Of a stretch of 64,000 nt of DNA, positions 36,532 to 45,528 are shown in pieces. This DNA comes from Parasedimentitalea psychrophila (GTDB lineage: Bacteria; Pseudomonadota; Alphaproteobacteria; Rhodobacterales; Rhodobacteraceae), in the NCBI RefSeq assembly GCF_030285785.1, contig NZ_CP127247.1, forward strand, positions 4,735,501 to 4,799,500, read 5' to 3'. The notes beneath the pieces were generated by a model. That model saw only the letters and a list, made by a program, of their open reading frames with translations, did no database searches and was not told the DNA's origin. Within the stretch, counting starts at the first letter, position 1. The number at the start of each line of letters is the position of its first letter. The translations under genes and the position numbers were made by a program.

Positions 36532-36744
36532 ATGCCCAAACGGTTTCGCCTGACCCGACGCTTTCCAGTTGCAATGACCGAGGATGGCTATCGCCGCCTC
36601 AAACACTTTGCATCCGAGGCCGGGCTGGACGAAGGCGAGGCGCTGTCGTTCCTGTTTGAGAACTTCGACAGTGTCACCGACACCGAAAACCTGACCCACC
36701 GGCTGCGTCTGTTCAACACTGAACTGGACGCCCGAAAAAGATAG
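36532..36744 (+). CDS. Small conserved-looking hypothetical protein, 70 aa
   Basis: Begins MPKRFRLTRRFPVAMTEDGY behind a clear AAGGAG. Basic N-terminus, acidic middle and no membrane segment. The strand-helix pattern MTEDGYRRLKHFASEAGLDEGEALSFLFE resembles a ribbon-helix-helix type DNA binder, but this is weak. It sits between two acyl-CoA dehydrogenase genes and is surely cotranscribed; function unknown. Confidence 0.75.
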   Translation: MPKRFRLTRRFPVAMTEDGYRRLKHFASEAGLDEGEALSFLFENFDSVTDTENLTHRLRLFNTELDARKR

Positions 36745-36779
36745 GCAAACGCTGATACAAGCGCGCCAAAGGGAGAGAC

Positions 36780-37937
36780 ATGACTTTCACGACCCACACA
36801 CATTCCGCCTGGATGACTGACGAGCACCAGATGCTGGCCGATATGACGGCCCAGTTCATCACCAACGAATGGATGCCCAAGTATGAGACTTGGCGCAAAC
36901 AGGGCATGATGGACCGAAACACCTGGGATCAGGCCGGCGAATTGGGCCTGCTGTGCCCCTCGATCCCCGAAGAATACGGTGGCGCCGGTGGTGACTTCGG
37001 CCATGAAGCCGCGATCCTGATCGAAGGCAGCCGCGCCAATCTGGCCAGCTGGGGCGCGGGCATTCATTCGGGCATTGTCGCCCATTACATCCTCGCCTAT
37101 GGCAGCGAAGAGCAAAAACAGCGCTGGCTGCCCCGGATGATCTCGGGCGAGATGGTTGGCGCCTTGGCGATGACCGAACCTTCAACCGGATCCGACGTGC
37201 AGCGGATCAAGACCAAGGCAATCCGCGACGGTAATGGCTATCGTCTGAGCGGCCAGAAGACCTTTATCACCAATGGCCAGCATGCAAACCTGATCATTGT
37301 CGCCGCCAAAACCGATCCTTCGCTGGGCGCCAAGGGAGTGTCCCTTGTGGTGGTCGAAACTGACGGAGCCACGGGATTCCAGCGCGGCCGCAACCTCGAC
37401 AAAATCGGACTGCACGCAGCGGACACATCGGAATTGTTCTTTGACAACGTTGAAATCCCACCGGAAAATATCCTGGGCAATGCCGAGGGTCAGGGGTTTT
37501 ACCAGATGATGCAACAATTGCCGCAGGAACGTCTGATCATCTCGGCCGGCGCCATCGGTGCCATGGAAGGCGCGGTTGAGCGAACCATCGCCTATTGCAA
37601 AGAACGCGAAGCCTTTGGCGGGCCGCTAACCCAGTTCCAGAACACCCGGTTCAAGCTGGTGGAATGCCTGACCAAGACCAAAGTGGCGCGGGCGTTCTTT
37701 GACGAATGCATGGGCGACCACCTGCGCGGCGAGCTGACGGTCGAGAAGGCCGCGATGGCGAAATACTGGATCACAGATACCCAGGGTGAAGTGCTGGATG
37801 AATGCCTGCAAATGCACGGCGGCTATGGCTATATGCAAGAATATGCCATCGCTGAAATGTGGACAGATGCAAGGGTACAGCGGATCTACGGCGGCACCAA
37901 TGAAATCATGAAAGAACTGATTTCGAGGTCATTGTGA
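36780..37937 (+). CDS. Acyl-CoA dehydrogenase (long-chain-like)
   Basis: 385 aa, classical tetrameric acyl-CoA dehydrogenase: [18 protein letters not shown] (FAD contact), [12 protein letters not shown] and the C-terminal [14 protein letters not shown]. The usual catalytic Glu of YEGT is Gly here; in long-chain and isovaleryl types the base lies earlier in the chain, and Glu in [16 protein letters not shown] is the likely equivalent. Good RBS (GGGAGAGA). Second dehydrogenase of the operon, probably with a different chain-length range. Confidence 0.92.
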   Translation: MTFTTHTHSAWMTDEHQMLADMTAQFITNEWMPKYETWRKQGMMDRNTWDQAGELGLLCPSIPEEYGGAGGDFGHEAAILIEGSRANLASWGAGIHSGIVAHYILAYGSEEQKQRWLPRMISGEMVGALAMTEPSTGSDVQRIKTKAIRDGNGYRLSGQKTFITNGQHANLIIVAAKTDPSLGAKGVSLVVVETDGATGFQRGRNLDKIGLHAADTSELFFDNVEIPPENILGNAEGQGFYQMMQQLPQERLIISAGAIGAMEGAVERTIAYCKEREAFGGPLTQFQNTRFKLVECLTKTKVARAFFDECMGDHLRGELTVEKAAMAKYWITDTQGEVLDECLQMHGGYGYMQEYAIAEMWTDARVQRIYGGTNEIMKELISRSL

Positions 37938-37969
37938 ACCAACCAGAACCTGTTCGAATCGGCGATGTC

Positions 37970-38208
37970 GGATGCCTCCGGCGGGAGTACTTGCACAAAG
38001 AAGAACTGCAGTATCCACCCCGCCGCCGGGTTCCGGAAAACCAGACCAGGTGGCGGGGCTTCTCCTTTGACGGCCATCGGCTCTCCAGCCTGTTCCGCAA
38101 CCCAAGATTGCCGCGAACGTGGTTAACAAATGGTAAATTCCCCTCTTCTTCTTTGAAGAAATACTCCACGGGGGTGCGGGGGTGTGAAACCCCCGCTGCC
38201 TCATCATC
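37970..38208. repeat. Inverted pair of a Rhodobacteraceae-type extragenic repeat
   Basis: The 286-bp gap between the dehydrogenase and GST genes has no convincing gene. A GATGCCTCCGGCGGGAGTAC...AAAGAAGAA element at 37970-38004 is repeated in inverted orientation at 38146-38180 (TTCTTCTTTGAAGAAATACTCC). The second copy runs into a GGGGGT-GTGAAA-CCCCC hairpin (to 38208). I recall this element as widely dispersed in intergenic regions of the family. Confidence 0.7.
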
Positions 38209-38223
38209 CAAAGGGAGCACCCT

Positions 38224-38856
38224 ATGACCATAAAACTGCATTGTTTTGGCGAAAGCGGGCATTCCTATAAGGCGGCTCTGGCTTTAGAGCTATCGGGTCT
38301 GGACTGGCAGCCGGTGTTTGTTGATTTTTTCAGTGGCGCGCATCGCAGCAGCGAATATCGCGATTTGAATGTCATGGCGGAGGCTCCGGTATTGATCGAC
38401 GGCGATGTTTGCCTGTCGCAGTCCGGCGTCATTCAGCAGTACATCACCGATAAAACCGGCAGGTTTGGCGGCGCGCCCGAGGATAAATACGACGTTCTGC
38501 GCTGGGTTCTGTGGGACAACCACAAATTCTCCAGCCAGATAGGCATGACCCGGTTCCTGATGAACTTCATTCCTGAGGACAAGCGCCCTGCCGAGGTGAT
38601 TGGCTTTATGAAAGGCCGCCTAAAAGCTGCCTTTACCACCCTGAACCAACATCTGGACGGGCGTGAATGGATGGTGGGCGACAACCTCACCAACGCCGAC
38701 CTGACCTGCTGCGGCTATCTGTTTTACCCCGAACCCTTTGGCTTTGACCGAACTGAATGGCCCCATATCGACGCCTGGCTGACCCGCATCAGCACCCTGC
38801 CCGGCTGGAAATCCCCCTATGATCTGATGCCCGGCAACCCGTCGGACCGAGTTTAA
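38224..38856 (+). CDS. Glutathione S-transferase family protein
   Basis: 210 aa. N-terminal thioredoxin-like domain (KLHCFGESGHSYKAALALEL, cis-Pro in EAPVLIDGD, SQSGVIQQYI) and C-terminal helical domain (MVGDNLTNADLTCCGYLF). In the place of the usual catalytic Ser/Cys stands the GESGHS loop. Within a beta-oxidation operon it may detoxify reactive enoyl intermediates; that is inference. GGGAG upstream of the ATG supports the start. Confidence 0.88.
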   Translation: MTIKLHCFGESGHSYKAALALELSGLDWQPVFVDFFSGAHRSSEYRDLNVMAEAPVLIDGDVCLSQSGVIQQYITDKTGRFGGAPEDKYDVLRWVLWDNHKFSSQIGMTRFLMNFIPEDKRPAEVIGFMKGRLKAAFTTLNQHLDGREWMVGDNLTNADLTCCGYLFYPEPFGFDRTEWPHIDAWLTRISTLPGWKSPYDLMPGNPSDRV

Positions 38857-38866
38857 GGAGAGCATC

Positions 38867-40078
38867 ATGACTGACGCCTATATCTATGACGCGCTGCGCA
38901 CCCCGCGTGGCAAGGGCCGCAAAGACGGCAGCCTGCACGAGGTGACCTCGCTGCGGCTGTCCGCCCTGACCCTGAATGCGGTCAAAGAGCGCAACAATCT
39001 GGACGGTCACGCCGTCGAGGACGTGATCTGGGGCAATGTGACCCAGGTCAAGGAACAGGGCGGCTGTCTGGCCCGCTCGGCGGTGCTGGCATCCGATCTG
39101 GATGAACGTATCCCTGGTCTTGCCATCAACCGGTTCTGTGCCTCGGGCATGGAAGCCGTCAACCTGGCGGCAAACCAGATCAAAGGCGGTGCGGGTAAAG
39201 CCTATATCGCCGGCGGTGTCGAAATGATGGGCCGGGTGCCGATGGGCAGCGATGGCGCCGCTATCGCGGTTGATCCAACCCTTGCCATGGACCAGTATTT
39301 TGTGCCGCAGGGCATTTCGGCGGACATCATCGCCACCGAATATGGCTTTACCCGTGAACAGGCCGACGCGCTGGCGGTGGAATCGCAGCGCCGCGCCAAG
39401 GCCGCCTGGGACGAGGGCCGGTTTGACAAATCGGTGATCACCGTGCGCGACCAGAACGGTTTGGCGATGCTGGACCGGGATGAATACATGCGGCCGCAGA
39501 CAGACATGCAGTCCTTGGGCGCGCTGAACCCGGCGTTCCAGATGATGGGCGAGCAGATGCCCGGTTTCGACAAGATCGCGAAGATGAAATACCCGCATCT
39601 TGAGCGGATCAACCATATTCACCACGCCGGTAACTCCTCCGGTATCGTCGATGGCGCCGCCGCAGTGCTGATCGGCAACAAAGAGTTCGGTGAGCAATAC
39701 GGGCTGACTCCGCGGGCCCGGATCAAGGCCACCGGCAAGATCGGCACCGATCCCACCATCATGCTGACCGGGCCGGTTCCGGTGACGCAGAAAATTCTGG
39801 CCGACAATGGCATGGTGATCGGCGACATCGACCTGTTTGAGGTCAACGAGGCCTTTGCTGCGGTGGTGCTGCGGTTCCAGCAGGCGTTTGATGTCGACCC
39901 CAATGTGGTCAACGTCAACGGCGGCTCGATCGCTATGGGTCACCCGCTGGGCGCTACCGGGGCGATCATCATCGGCGCTCTGCTGGACGAGCTGGAGCGT
40001 CAGGACAAGGAAATGGGTCTGGCGACGCTGTGCATTGCCTCCGGCATGGGTGCCGCCACCATCATCGAGCGCGTCTGA
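38867..40078 (+). CDS. fadA: Acetyl-CoA C-acyltransferase (3-ketoacyl-CoA thiolase)
   Basis: 403 aa. Catalytic Cys in NRFCASGMEAVNLA, His in GGSIAMGHPLGATGA and second Cys in TLCIASGMGAAT give the full thiolase set. It performs the last step of beta-oxidation, splitting off acetyl-CoA, and probably forms the trifunctional complex with the FadJ-type protein downstream. Its stop (TGATG) overlaps the cupin start by one base. Confidence 0.95.
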   Translation: MTDAYIYDALRTPRGKGRKDGSLHEVTSLRLSALTLNAVKERNNLDGHAVEDVIWGNVTQVKEQGGCLARSAVLASDLDERIPGLAINRFCASGMEAVNLAANQIKGGAGKAYIAGGVEMMGRVPMGSDGAAIAVDPTLAMDQYFVPQGISADIIATEYGFTREQADALAVESQRRAKAAWDEGRFDKSVITVRDQNGLAMLDRDEYMRPQTDMQSLGALNPAFQMMGEQMPGFDKIAKMKYPHLERINHIHHAGNSSGIVDGAAAVLIGNKEFGEQYGLTPRARIKATGKIGTDPTIMLTGPVPVTQKILADNGMVIGDIDLFEVNEAFAAVVLRFQQAFDVDPNVVNVNGGSIAMGHPLGATGAIIIGALLDELERQDKEMGLATLCIASGMGAATIIERV

Positions 40079-40563
40079 TGCCCAAGCTGAACCTTTCACA
40101 AATCCCTTTCGTCTCAAGATGTTCTTATCCGGGCAAGCTGGCGCAGCCGTTTGATGGCCGTTCCAACCAGCGGTTGGGCGATGCCAGCGGGCTGACGCAG
40201 TATGGTGTCAACATTGTCCGCCTTGAACCCGGCGCCCTGTCATCCCTGCGGCACTACCACATGCAGCAGGACGAATTTCTGATGATGACCGAAGGTACCT
40301 GCACCCTGATCGACGATGACGGTGAGCATGAGATGCTGCCCGGAGATTGCGCCAGCTTTCCGGCTGGTGACGCCAACGGCCACCATCTGGTGAACAAAAC
40401 AGACTCCCCCGCCGCCTTTTTGGTGGTGGGCACACACACGCAATCTGAGACCGCTTTCTACAGCGATATCGACATGATGGTTAGGAGTGGTCCAGACGGC
40501 TCCGCCTTTAGCCGCAAAGACGGCAGCCCGCTGACGGCTGACCAGATCGGAGACAATAAATGA
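40078..40563 (+). CDS. Cupin-domain protein within the beta-oxidation operon
   Basis: 161 aa with one cupin domain. The metal-binding motif is recognisable as SSLRHYHMQQDEFLMMTEG (His, His, Glu) and DCASFPAGDANGHHLVN (His). It overlaps thiolase by one base and fadJ by four, so it is tightly built into the operon. Enzymatic role unknown; relatives are often annotated as sugar-isomerase-like or transcription-factor-like cupins, neither fitting this context. Confidence 0.88.
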   Translation: MPKLNLSQIPFVSRCSYPGKLAQPFDGRSNQRLGDASGLTQYGVNIVRLEPGALSSLRHYHMQQDEFLMMTEGTCTLIDDDGEHEMLPGDCASFPAGDANGHHLVNKTDSPAAFLVVGTHTQSETAFYSDIDMMVRSGPDGSAFSRKDGSPLTADQIGDNK

Positions 40564-42758
40564 CCGATTTCACCTATGACGTCGACGCAGACGGCCTTGC
40601 CATCATCACCTGGGATGCCCCCGGCAAGTCGATGAACGTGCTGACCCGCGAGGCCTTTGTGCTGGTCGAGGACTATATTGATCGCGCATTGGCGGATGAC
40701 GCCGTCAAGGGCGTGGTGATCACCAGCGGCAAGAAAGACTTTGCTGGCGGTATGGATCTGAATGTTCTGGCCAGCATCCGCGACGAATCCGGCGATGAAC
40801 CGGCCCAGGGCCTGTTCGACTTCACCATGAACGGCCACCGCATCCTGCGCAAACTGGAACGTGCGGGCATGGATGCCAAGACCAACAAGGGCGGCAAGCC
40901 GATTGCCTGTGCCATCAATGGCACTTGTGCTGGCATCGGCACTGAAATCGCGCTGGCCTGTCACCACCGGGTGATGACCGACAATCCCAAATCCAAGATC
41001 GGGTTGCCGGAAATCATGCTGGGGATATTCCCTGGTGGCGGCGGCACCATCCGCTATTCGCGCATGGTTGGCGCCATGGCGGCGGCTCCGGTGTTGCTGG
41101 AAGGCAAGATGCTGGACCCGAAGAAAGCCAAGTCTGCCCAGTTGATCGACGCTGTTAACGCCGACCCGTTAGAAGCCGCACGTCAGTGGGTGCTGAACGC
41201 CAAGCCTGCCGATATCGTCAAACCCTGGGATGCCAAGGGTTATAAAATGCCCGGTGGTGCGCCCTATCATCCCGCAGGCTTCATGACCTTTGTCGGTGCC
41301 AGCGCCTTGATCAACGGCAAGACCCAAGGCGCATTCCCAGCGGCCAAGGCGCTGCTGAGTGCGATTTATGAAGGCGCGCTGGTCGATTTTGACAACGCCC
41401 TGAAGATCGAGGCGCGCTGGTTCACTCATGTGCTGATGAACCCGTCATCCTCGGCCATGATCCGCAGCCTGTTCATCAACAAACAGGCGCTGGAAAAAGG
41501 CGCTGTGCGCCCCGAGGGTATCGAGGATCAGTCGGTCAAGAAGATCGGCGTTCTGGGGGCCGGCATGATGGGCGCCGGTATCGCGCTGGTGTCAGCGCAG
41601 GCCGGTATGGAAGTGGTGTTGATTGACCGCGATCAGGATGCCGCCGACAAGGGCAAATCCTATGCCGCGAGCTATATGGACAAGGGCATCAAGCGCGGCA
41701 AAGCCACGCCTGAGAAGAAAGAGGCGCTGCTGGCGCAGATCACCGCCACCCCTGACCTACAACAGCTGAAGGGCTGTGATCTGATCATCGAGGCGGTGTT
41801 CGAGGACCCGCAGGTCAAGGCCGAGATGACCAAGAAGGTCGAAGCCATCATCCCGCAAGATTGCATCTATGCCTCCAACACCTCGACCCTGCCGATCACC
41901 GGTCTGGCTGAGGCCTCGGTGCGGCCAGAGCAGTTCATCGGCATCCACTTCTTCTCGCCTGTTGAGAAGATGTTGCTGGTGGAAATCATCAAGGGTGACA
42001 AAACCGGTGATCGCGCAGTCGCCAAGGCGCTCGACTATGTGCGTCAGATCCGCAAGACACCGATCGTCGTTAATGATGCGCGGTTCTTCTACTGCAACCG
42101 CTGCATCATCCCCTATATCAACGAAGGTCTGCGGATGATCACCGAGGGTGTGTCACCGGTGCTGATCGACAATGCGGCACGCCAGCTTGGCTTCCCTGTG
42201 GGGCCGGTGCAGCTGAACGATGAAACCTCGATTGATCTGGGCGCCAAGATTGCCCGCGCCACCAAGGCGGCGATGGGCGATGACTACCCGGACAGCCCCG
42301 GTGACGATCTGATCTTCTGGATGGAGAGTCTGGGGCGGATGGGCCGCAAGGCCAATGCCGGCTTCTTTGACTATGACGACAAGGGCAAACGGGTCGAATA
42401 CTGGAAAGGCATGCAGGAGAAATACCCGCTGGCCGATGAACAGCCTGATCTGATCGAAGTGCAGGAACGGCTGATGTTTGCTCAGGTGCTGGAAGCGGTA
42501 CGGGCGCTGGAAGAAGGCGTGCTGGAAGACATCCGTGAGGGCGACGTGGGTGCGGTGCTGGCCTGGGGGTTTGCGCCTTGGTCCGGCGGTCCGCTCAGCT
42601 GGCTCGATATCATCGGCACGCCCTATGCTGCTGAACGCTGTGACCAGTTGGCCGAGCAATACGGCGAACGGTTCGCCTGCCCACCGCTGCTACGTGAAAT
42701 GGCGGCCAAGGGGCAGAGCTTCTATGGTCGGTTTGATCCGGCGAAGAAGGTCGCGTAA
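40560..42758 (+). CDS. fadJ: Fatty-acid oxidation multifunctional protein (enoyl-CoA hydratase / 3-hydroxyacyl-CoA dehydrogenase)
   Basis: 732 aa. The N-terminal crotonase domain has oxyanion loops SGKKDFAGGMDL and NGTCAGIGTEIALACHHRV and the catalytic Glu in GLPEIMLGIFPGGGG. The NAD domain begins with GVLGAGMMGAGIALVSAQAG, and SNTSTLPI and GIHFFSPVEKM carry the dehydrogenase active site. The C-terminal 3HCDH repeats follow. It hydrates enoyl-CoA and oxidises the hydroxy product for the thiolase encoded upstream. Last gene of the operon; a terminator follows. Confidence 0.96.
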   Translation: MTDFTYDVDADGLAIITWDAPGKSMNVLTREAFVLVEDYIDRALADDAVKGVVITSGKKDFAGGMDLNVLASIRDESGDEPAQGLFDFTMNGHRILRKLERAGMDAKTNKGGKPIACAINGTCAGIGTEIALACHHRVMTDNPKSKIGLPEIMLGIFPGGGGTIRYSRMVGAMAAAPVLLEGKMLDPKKAKSAQLIDAVNADPLEAARQWVLNAKPADIVKPWDAKGYKMPGGAPYHPAGFMTFVGASALINGKTQGAFPAAKALLSAIYEGALVDFDNALKIEARWFTHVLMNPSSSAMIRSLFINKQALEKGAVRPEGIEDQSVKKIGVLGAGMMGAGIALVSAQAGMEVVLIDRDQDAADKGKSYAASYMDKGIKRGKATPEKKEALLAQITATPDLQQLKGCDLIIEAVFEDPQVKAEMTKKVEAIIPQDCIYASNTSTLPITGLAEASVRPEQFIGIHFFSPVEKMLLVEIIKGDKTGDRAVAKALDYVRQIRKTPIVVNDARFFYCNRCIIPYINEGLRMITEGVSPVLIDNAARQLGFPVGPVQLNDETSIDLGAKIARATKAAMGDDYPDSPGDDLIFWMESLGRMGRKANAGFFDYDDKGKRVEYWKGMQEKYPLADEQPDLIEVQERLMFAQVLEAVRALEEGVLEDIREGDVGAVLAWGFAPWSGGPLSWLDIIGTPYAAERCDQLAEQYGERFACPPLLREMAAKGQSFYGRFDPAKKVA

Positions 42759-42835
42759 GCGGCCAGGGAACACATCAGGCCATCCCTTGGGGGTGGCCAT
42801 TTCAATTCGACTGGACCCGGGCTGATCAAAATACA

Positions 42836-42869
42836 AAAAGGGGCATCTGACATTTGTCATGCCCCTTTT
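42836..42869. terminator. Bidirectional terminator between fadJ and the Hint gene
   Basis: An 11-bp perfect stem AAAAGGGGCAT/ATGCCCCTTTT (42836-42846 with 42859-42869) has A-rich and T-rich flanks, so it works for both convergent genes. The loop can pair three more bases. Confidence 0.9.
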
Positions 42870-42889
42870 ATCAATGTTGGATCTGCGGC

Positions 42890-43576
42890 TTACCGCACCG
42901 AGACAAACTGGGCCTCACACTGCGCCGCCGATCCGGCGGGCACATCTGCGGTCCAAAAGGCTTCATCGACTATCATATCGGTGATCAGATCCCGCGCTGC
43001 GTCCTGTTGCAGCACACGGTAGAGCCCGTCTCTGGGCGCGGCTGATTCCAGAATGCTAAAGGGCGTTGCACTGAACGCCAAAAGACCGGCCTCAAGATAG
43101 ATCACCTGGTCCTGGGCAAACCGCGGCATCACCAGCTGCAAGCATTGCCCTGCGGCGGCCCGGTGAATTCCACGATAGCCCTCAAGGGCGCAGGCGGGCA
43201 CCACGACAAAGGGATCGCCCTGAGCATCCTCGGCCAGATCGCTTTCCACCAGGATACCCTGATCCGGCATCACCCACATCGGCACACGGTTGTGCAGCGC
43301 GTCCTGCGGCACAAACATCGGGCATTGTGGGTCCATTAGAATTTCTTCGGGCATCAGAATGGTTTCACGGTGCAATTCGGTGATTTCCTGCATGCCGTGA
43401 TCAAAGGTCAACACCCTGTCACCAACGCTCAATGCTTCGACAGGCCGCCAGCCAAGGTTCGACGCCACATGGGTGCCGGCAAGCAAACCGCCCTGCCCGG
43501 TTGACACCAACGGCAGTTCGGTGCCCAAGCCCGAAGCCACCGGCGCGGGTTTACGTTTGGTGATCCAGTCAAACAT
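42890..43576 (-). CDS. Hint (hedgehog/intein-like) domain protein lacking the usual N-terminal nucleophile
   Basis: 228 aa. The Hint fold is recognisable from LLAGTHVASNLGWRPVEALSVG followed by DRVLTFDHGMQ and the later strands with DPQCPMFVPQDALHNRVPMW. In related proteins the domain opens with Cys or Ser immediately before the AGT segment for self-splicing or autocleavage; here the residues are Gly-Gly-Leu-Leu, so self-cleavage by the standard route seems lost. Rhodobacteraceae carry many such proteins, often with RTX-like exported partners, none of which are seen here. Good RBS (AAGGAAAAGG). Function unknown. Confidence 0.85.
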   Translation of the reverse strand: MFDWITKRKPAPVASGLGTELPLVSTGQGGLLAGTHVASNLGWRPVEALSVGDRVLTFDHGMQEITELHRETILMPEEILMDPQCPMFVPQDALHNRVPMWVMPDQGILVESDLAEDAQGDPFVVVPACALEGYRGIHRAAAGQCLQLVMPRFAQDQVIYLEAGLLAFSATPFSILESAAPRDGLYRVLQQDAARDLITDMIVDEAFWTADVPAGSAAQCEAQFVSVR

Positions 43577-43773
43577 CGCCTTTTCCTTCTAAAAAGACGG
43601 CCCTGCCCGATGGCAAAAGCACGTAGTATTCGTGTCAGCCCCAAAACACTGTGTTTTCAGGCCACAAATGGGCCAAAAATAGGGCATCTCGGGGTCATTG
43701 TCGGCAAAAACCGCCTAATCCCGGCCAATGCAGGGAATTAGCGACCGGTCGCTGACAACAGCTCAATGTCTAA

Positions 43774-44439
43774 CTAGAGGGATAGCGGTGAATCGTTAAA
43801 AGAGTATTCAAATTGAGCAATATCTTCAGCGCAGCTCTGCGCCACCGACTGGGCTGCATCGGTGTCGTAGTACCTCCGCCAGTCGCGTTGCCGTTTTGAG
43901 GTATTGGCCAGAGGCAGCCTTATCTCAAAACCAAGATGGTCAAACAATGGCTGTGCATCGGTGGAAAAATGCTCCAGCCGGATATACAGCTGGCCCTGCT
44001 GGCTGCCATCGCGGTGGCGCAGGTATGACGCCGCCGAAGCGCCCCGGAACGCCGCCATGGTCTGGGGATGACTGGCAAAATCGCAAAAATCCAGCGACCG
44101 CGCCAGATGCACCGCCGGATGGTCAAAGCGCTGCTCTCGCAGCCAGTGGTAATAGCTGACCGCACGATCCCAAGGATTGCGTACCAGTGTGAAGACAAAC
44201 AGGCGGCGCAGGGTCTGCTCCGGCACCAGCCCTTCGATATCGGCCAGGGTGGAATGTTTCCATTTGCGCCCACGGGTCGCCACGTCGTTTACCCGGTGCC
44301 GCCGCCGCCGCGCCTTGGGGGTGTCACCCAGCATGATGTCATCCGCTTTGGCCCGCGCCTCCAGCGCCAGCGCCAGCGCGGTGCCGCCGGTCTTGGGGAT
44401 ATGGATAAACAGGTAAGAGCGGCCAGGCGACAGGATCAT
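43774..44439 (-). CDS. Sulfotransferase-family protein (PAPS-binding P-loop fold)
   Basis: 221 aa. The 5'-phosphosulfate loop IHIPKTGGTALAL and the 3'-phosphate motif TLVRNPWDRAVSYYHWL mark the sulfotransferase family 2 type. It would transfer sulfate from PAPS to a carbohydrate or other hydroxyl acceptor, unknown here. No glycan gene is adjacent. The upstream 89 bp and the 197-bp gap downstream hold no other gene. Confidence 0.87.
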   Translation of the reverse strand: MILSPGRSYLFIHIPKTGGTALALALEARAKADDIMLGDTPKARRRRHRVNDVATRGRKWKHSTLADIEGLVPEQTLRRLFVFTLVRNPWDRAVSYYHWLREQRFDHPAVHLARSLDFCDFASHPQTMAAFRGASAASYLRHRDGSQQGQLYIRLEHFSTDAQPLFDHLGFEIRLPLANTSKRQRDWRRYYDTDAAQSVAQSCAEDIAQFEYSFNDSPLSL

Positions 44440-44528
44440 AATGGCAGGCTAGAAAACAATGCGATAAATGGGAACCATGGCTGGGCGTCTTCCTGGCCCT
44501 GCGGCCAATGCATCACATATTTTTCAGG

Positions 44529-45452
44529 TTACCGCGAGCGCACCGCAATTGTCGCACCGGCCAGAATTATCAGCGCAATGCCAAACATCTGCCACAGGCC
44601 GATTTGCTGACCCAACACCGCCCAGGCAAAGGCCGGCCCGACAATCATCACCGAGTATTCGAACACCGCAACAAGCGATGCCTCGCCCAGTTGATAGGCC
44701 TTGATGATCAAGAACACCCCCAGCACCGAGCCAACCGCCTGAACCAGGACCCAATGGGTAATCTCCCAGACCGGCCAGACCCAGCCGCGGGTCACAAAGC
44801 CATCGGCGCCCTCAGCCACCGGCAAGGGCCACAGCTCAAGCACGCCCAAACCCACCGCGCCCATCACCGCCTGAGCGAGCAGCATGCCAAACAACATTGA
44901 AACCGTGCTTTCGCCCTCGCAGAGGCTGCGGGTGGCAATCGCCCCCAGCGCATAAAAGAAACCACCCGCCACCGGCAGCAGGATCAGCCAGTCAAAGTTT
45001 TTCAGATCCGGCTGCAATACAAACAACACCCCGGCAAAGCCCAGCAACACCGCCAGAATTCGGATTTTGCCAATCCGCATCCCCATAAAGAGAACCGAGA
45101 TGAGAACAATGAAAATAGGCGAGGTAAACAGCCCGGCCAGGGCCTCGGCATAGGGCATCAGCGCTAAGGCCGAAAAATAGAACATCATCGACAGTGCAAC
45201 CAGAAGGCTGCGCAGCACCACAGCGCCCCATTTACGCGGCGCGACCTGTCCCAGACCAATCGCCGCCAAGCCATAAATCAACGGTATGCTCAACACAGTT
45301 CGCATCAGGTAGAACTGCCACAGGCCAACAACTTCGGCCAACAAGGGCACCACATTATCGATCACGCCGATGACAGCCATCGCCGCCAACATGACATTTG
45401 CGGCAATCGCCGGGGAATTCGCGGCAGGTGTGGAAATAACCATTTGTTTCAT
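44529..45452 (-). CDS. EamA/DMT-family transporter
   Basis: 307 aa with ten hydrophobic segments in two EamA repeats (FYLMRTVLSIPLIYGL at the end of the first loop; HWVLVQAVGSVLGVFLIIKA in the second). Such proteins export or import small metabolites. The ATG at 45452 is preferred over the in-frame codon at 45482 because GGGAAG lies just upstream. It is divergent from the acyl-CoA synthetase gene with a 76-bp shared promoter region. Confidence 0.88.
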   Translation of the reverse strand: MKQMVISTPAANSPAIAANVMLAAMAVIGVIDNVVPLLAEVVGLWQFYLMRTVLSIPLIYGLAAIGLGQVAPRKWGAVVLRSLLVALSMMFYFSALALMPYAEALAGLFTSPIFIVLISVLFMGMRIGKIRILAVLLGFAGVLFVLQPDLKNFDWLILLPVAGGFFYALGAIATRSLCEGESTVSMLFGMLLAQAVMGAVGLGVLELWPLPVAEGADGFVTRGWVWPVWEITHWVLVQAVGSVLGVFLIIKAYQLGEASLVAVFEYSVMIVGPAFAWAVLGQQIGLWQMFGIALIILAGATIAVRSR

Positions 45453-45528
45453 AGTCTTCCCAATGGCAGCAACTTTGCGCACAATCTGGTCTCAAAACGA
45501 CATATCGAATGATTCTGGGAGGAATTAC

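Noticed and set aside
37934-38227. 97-codon frame in the gap before the GST gene
   Set aside because: It runs through two extragenic repeats and a hairpin and has no protein-like pattern.
38789-40117. 442-codon minus-strand frame opposite thiolase
   Set aside because: Antisense shadow of a recognised gene; composition typical of shadow frames (His, Gly, Arg rich).
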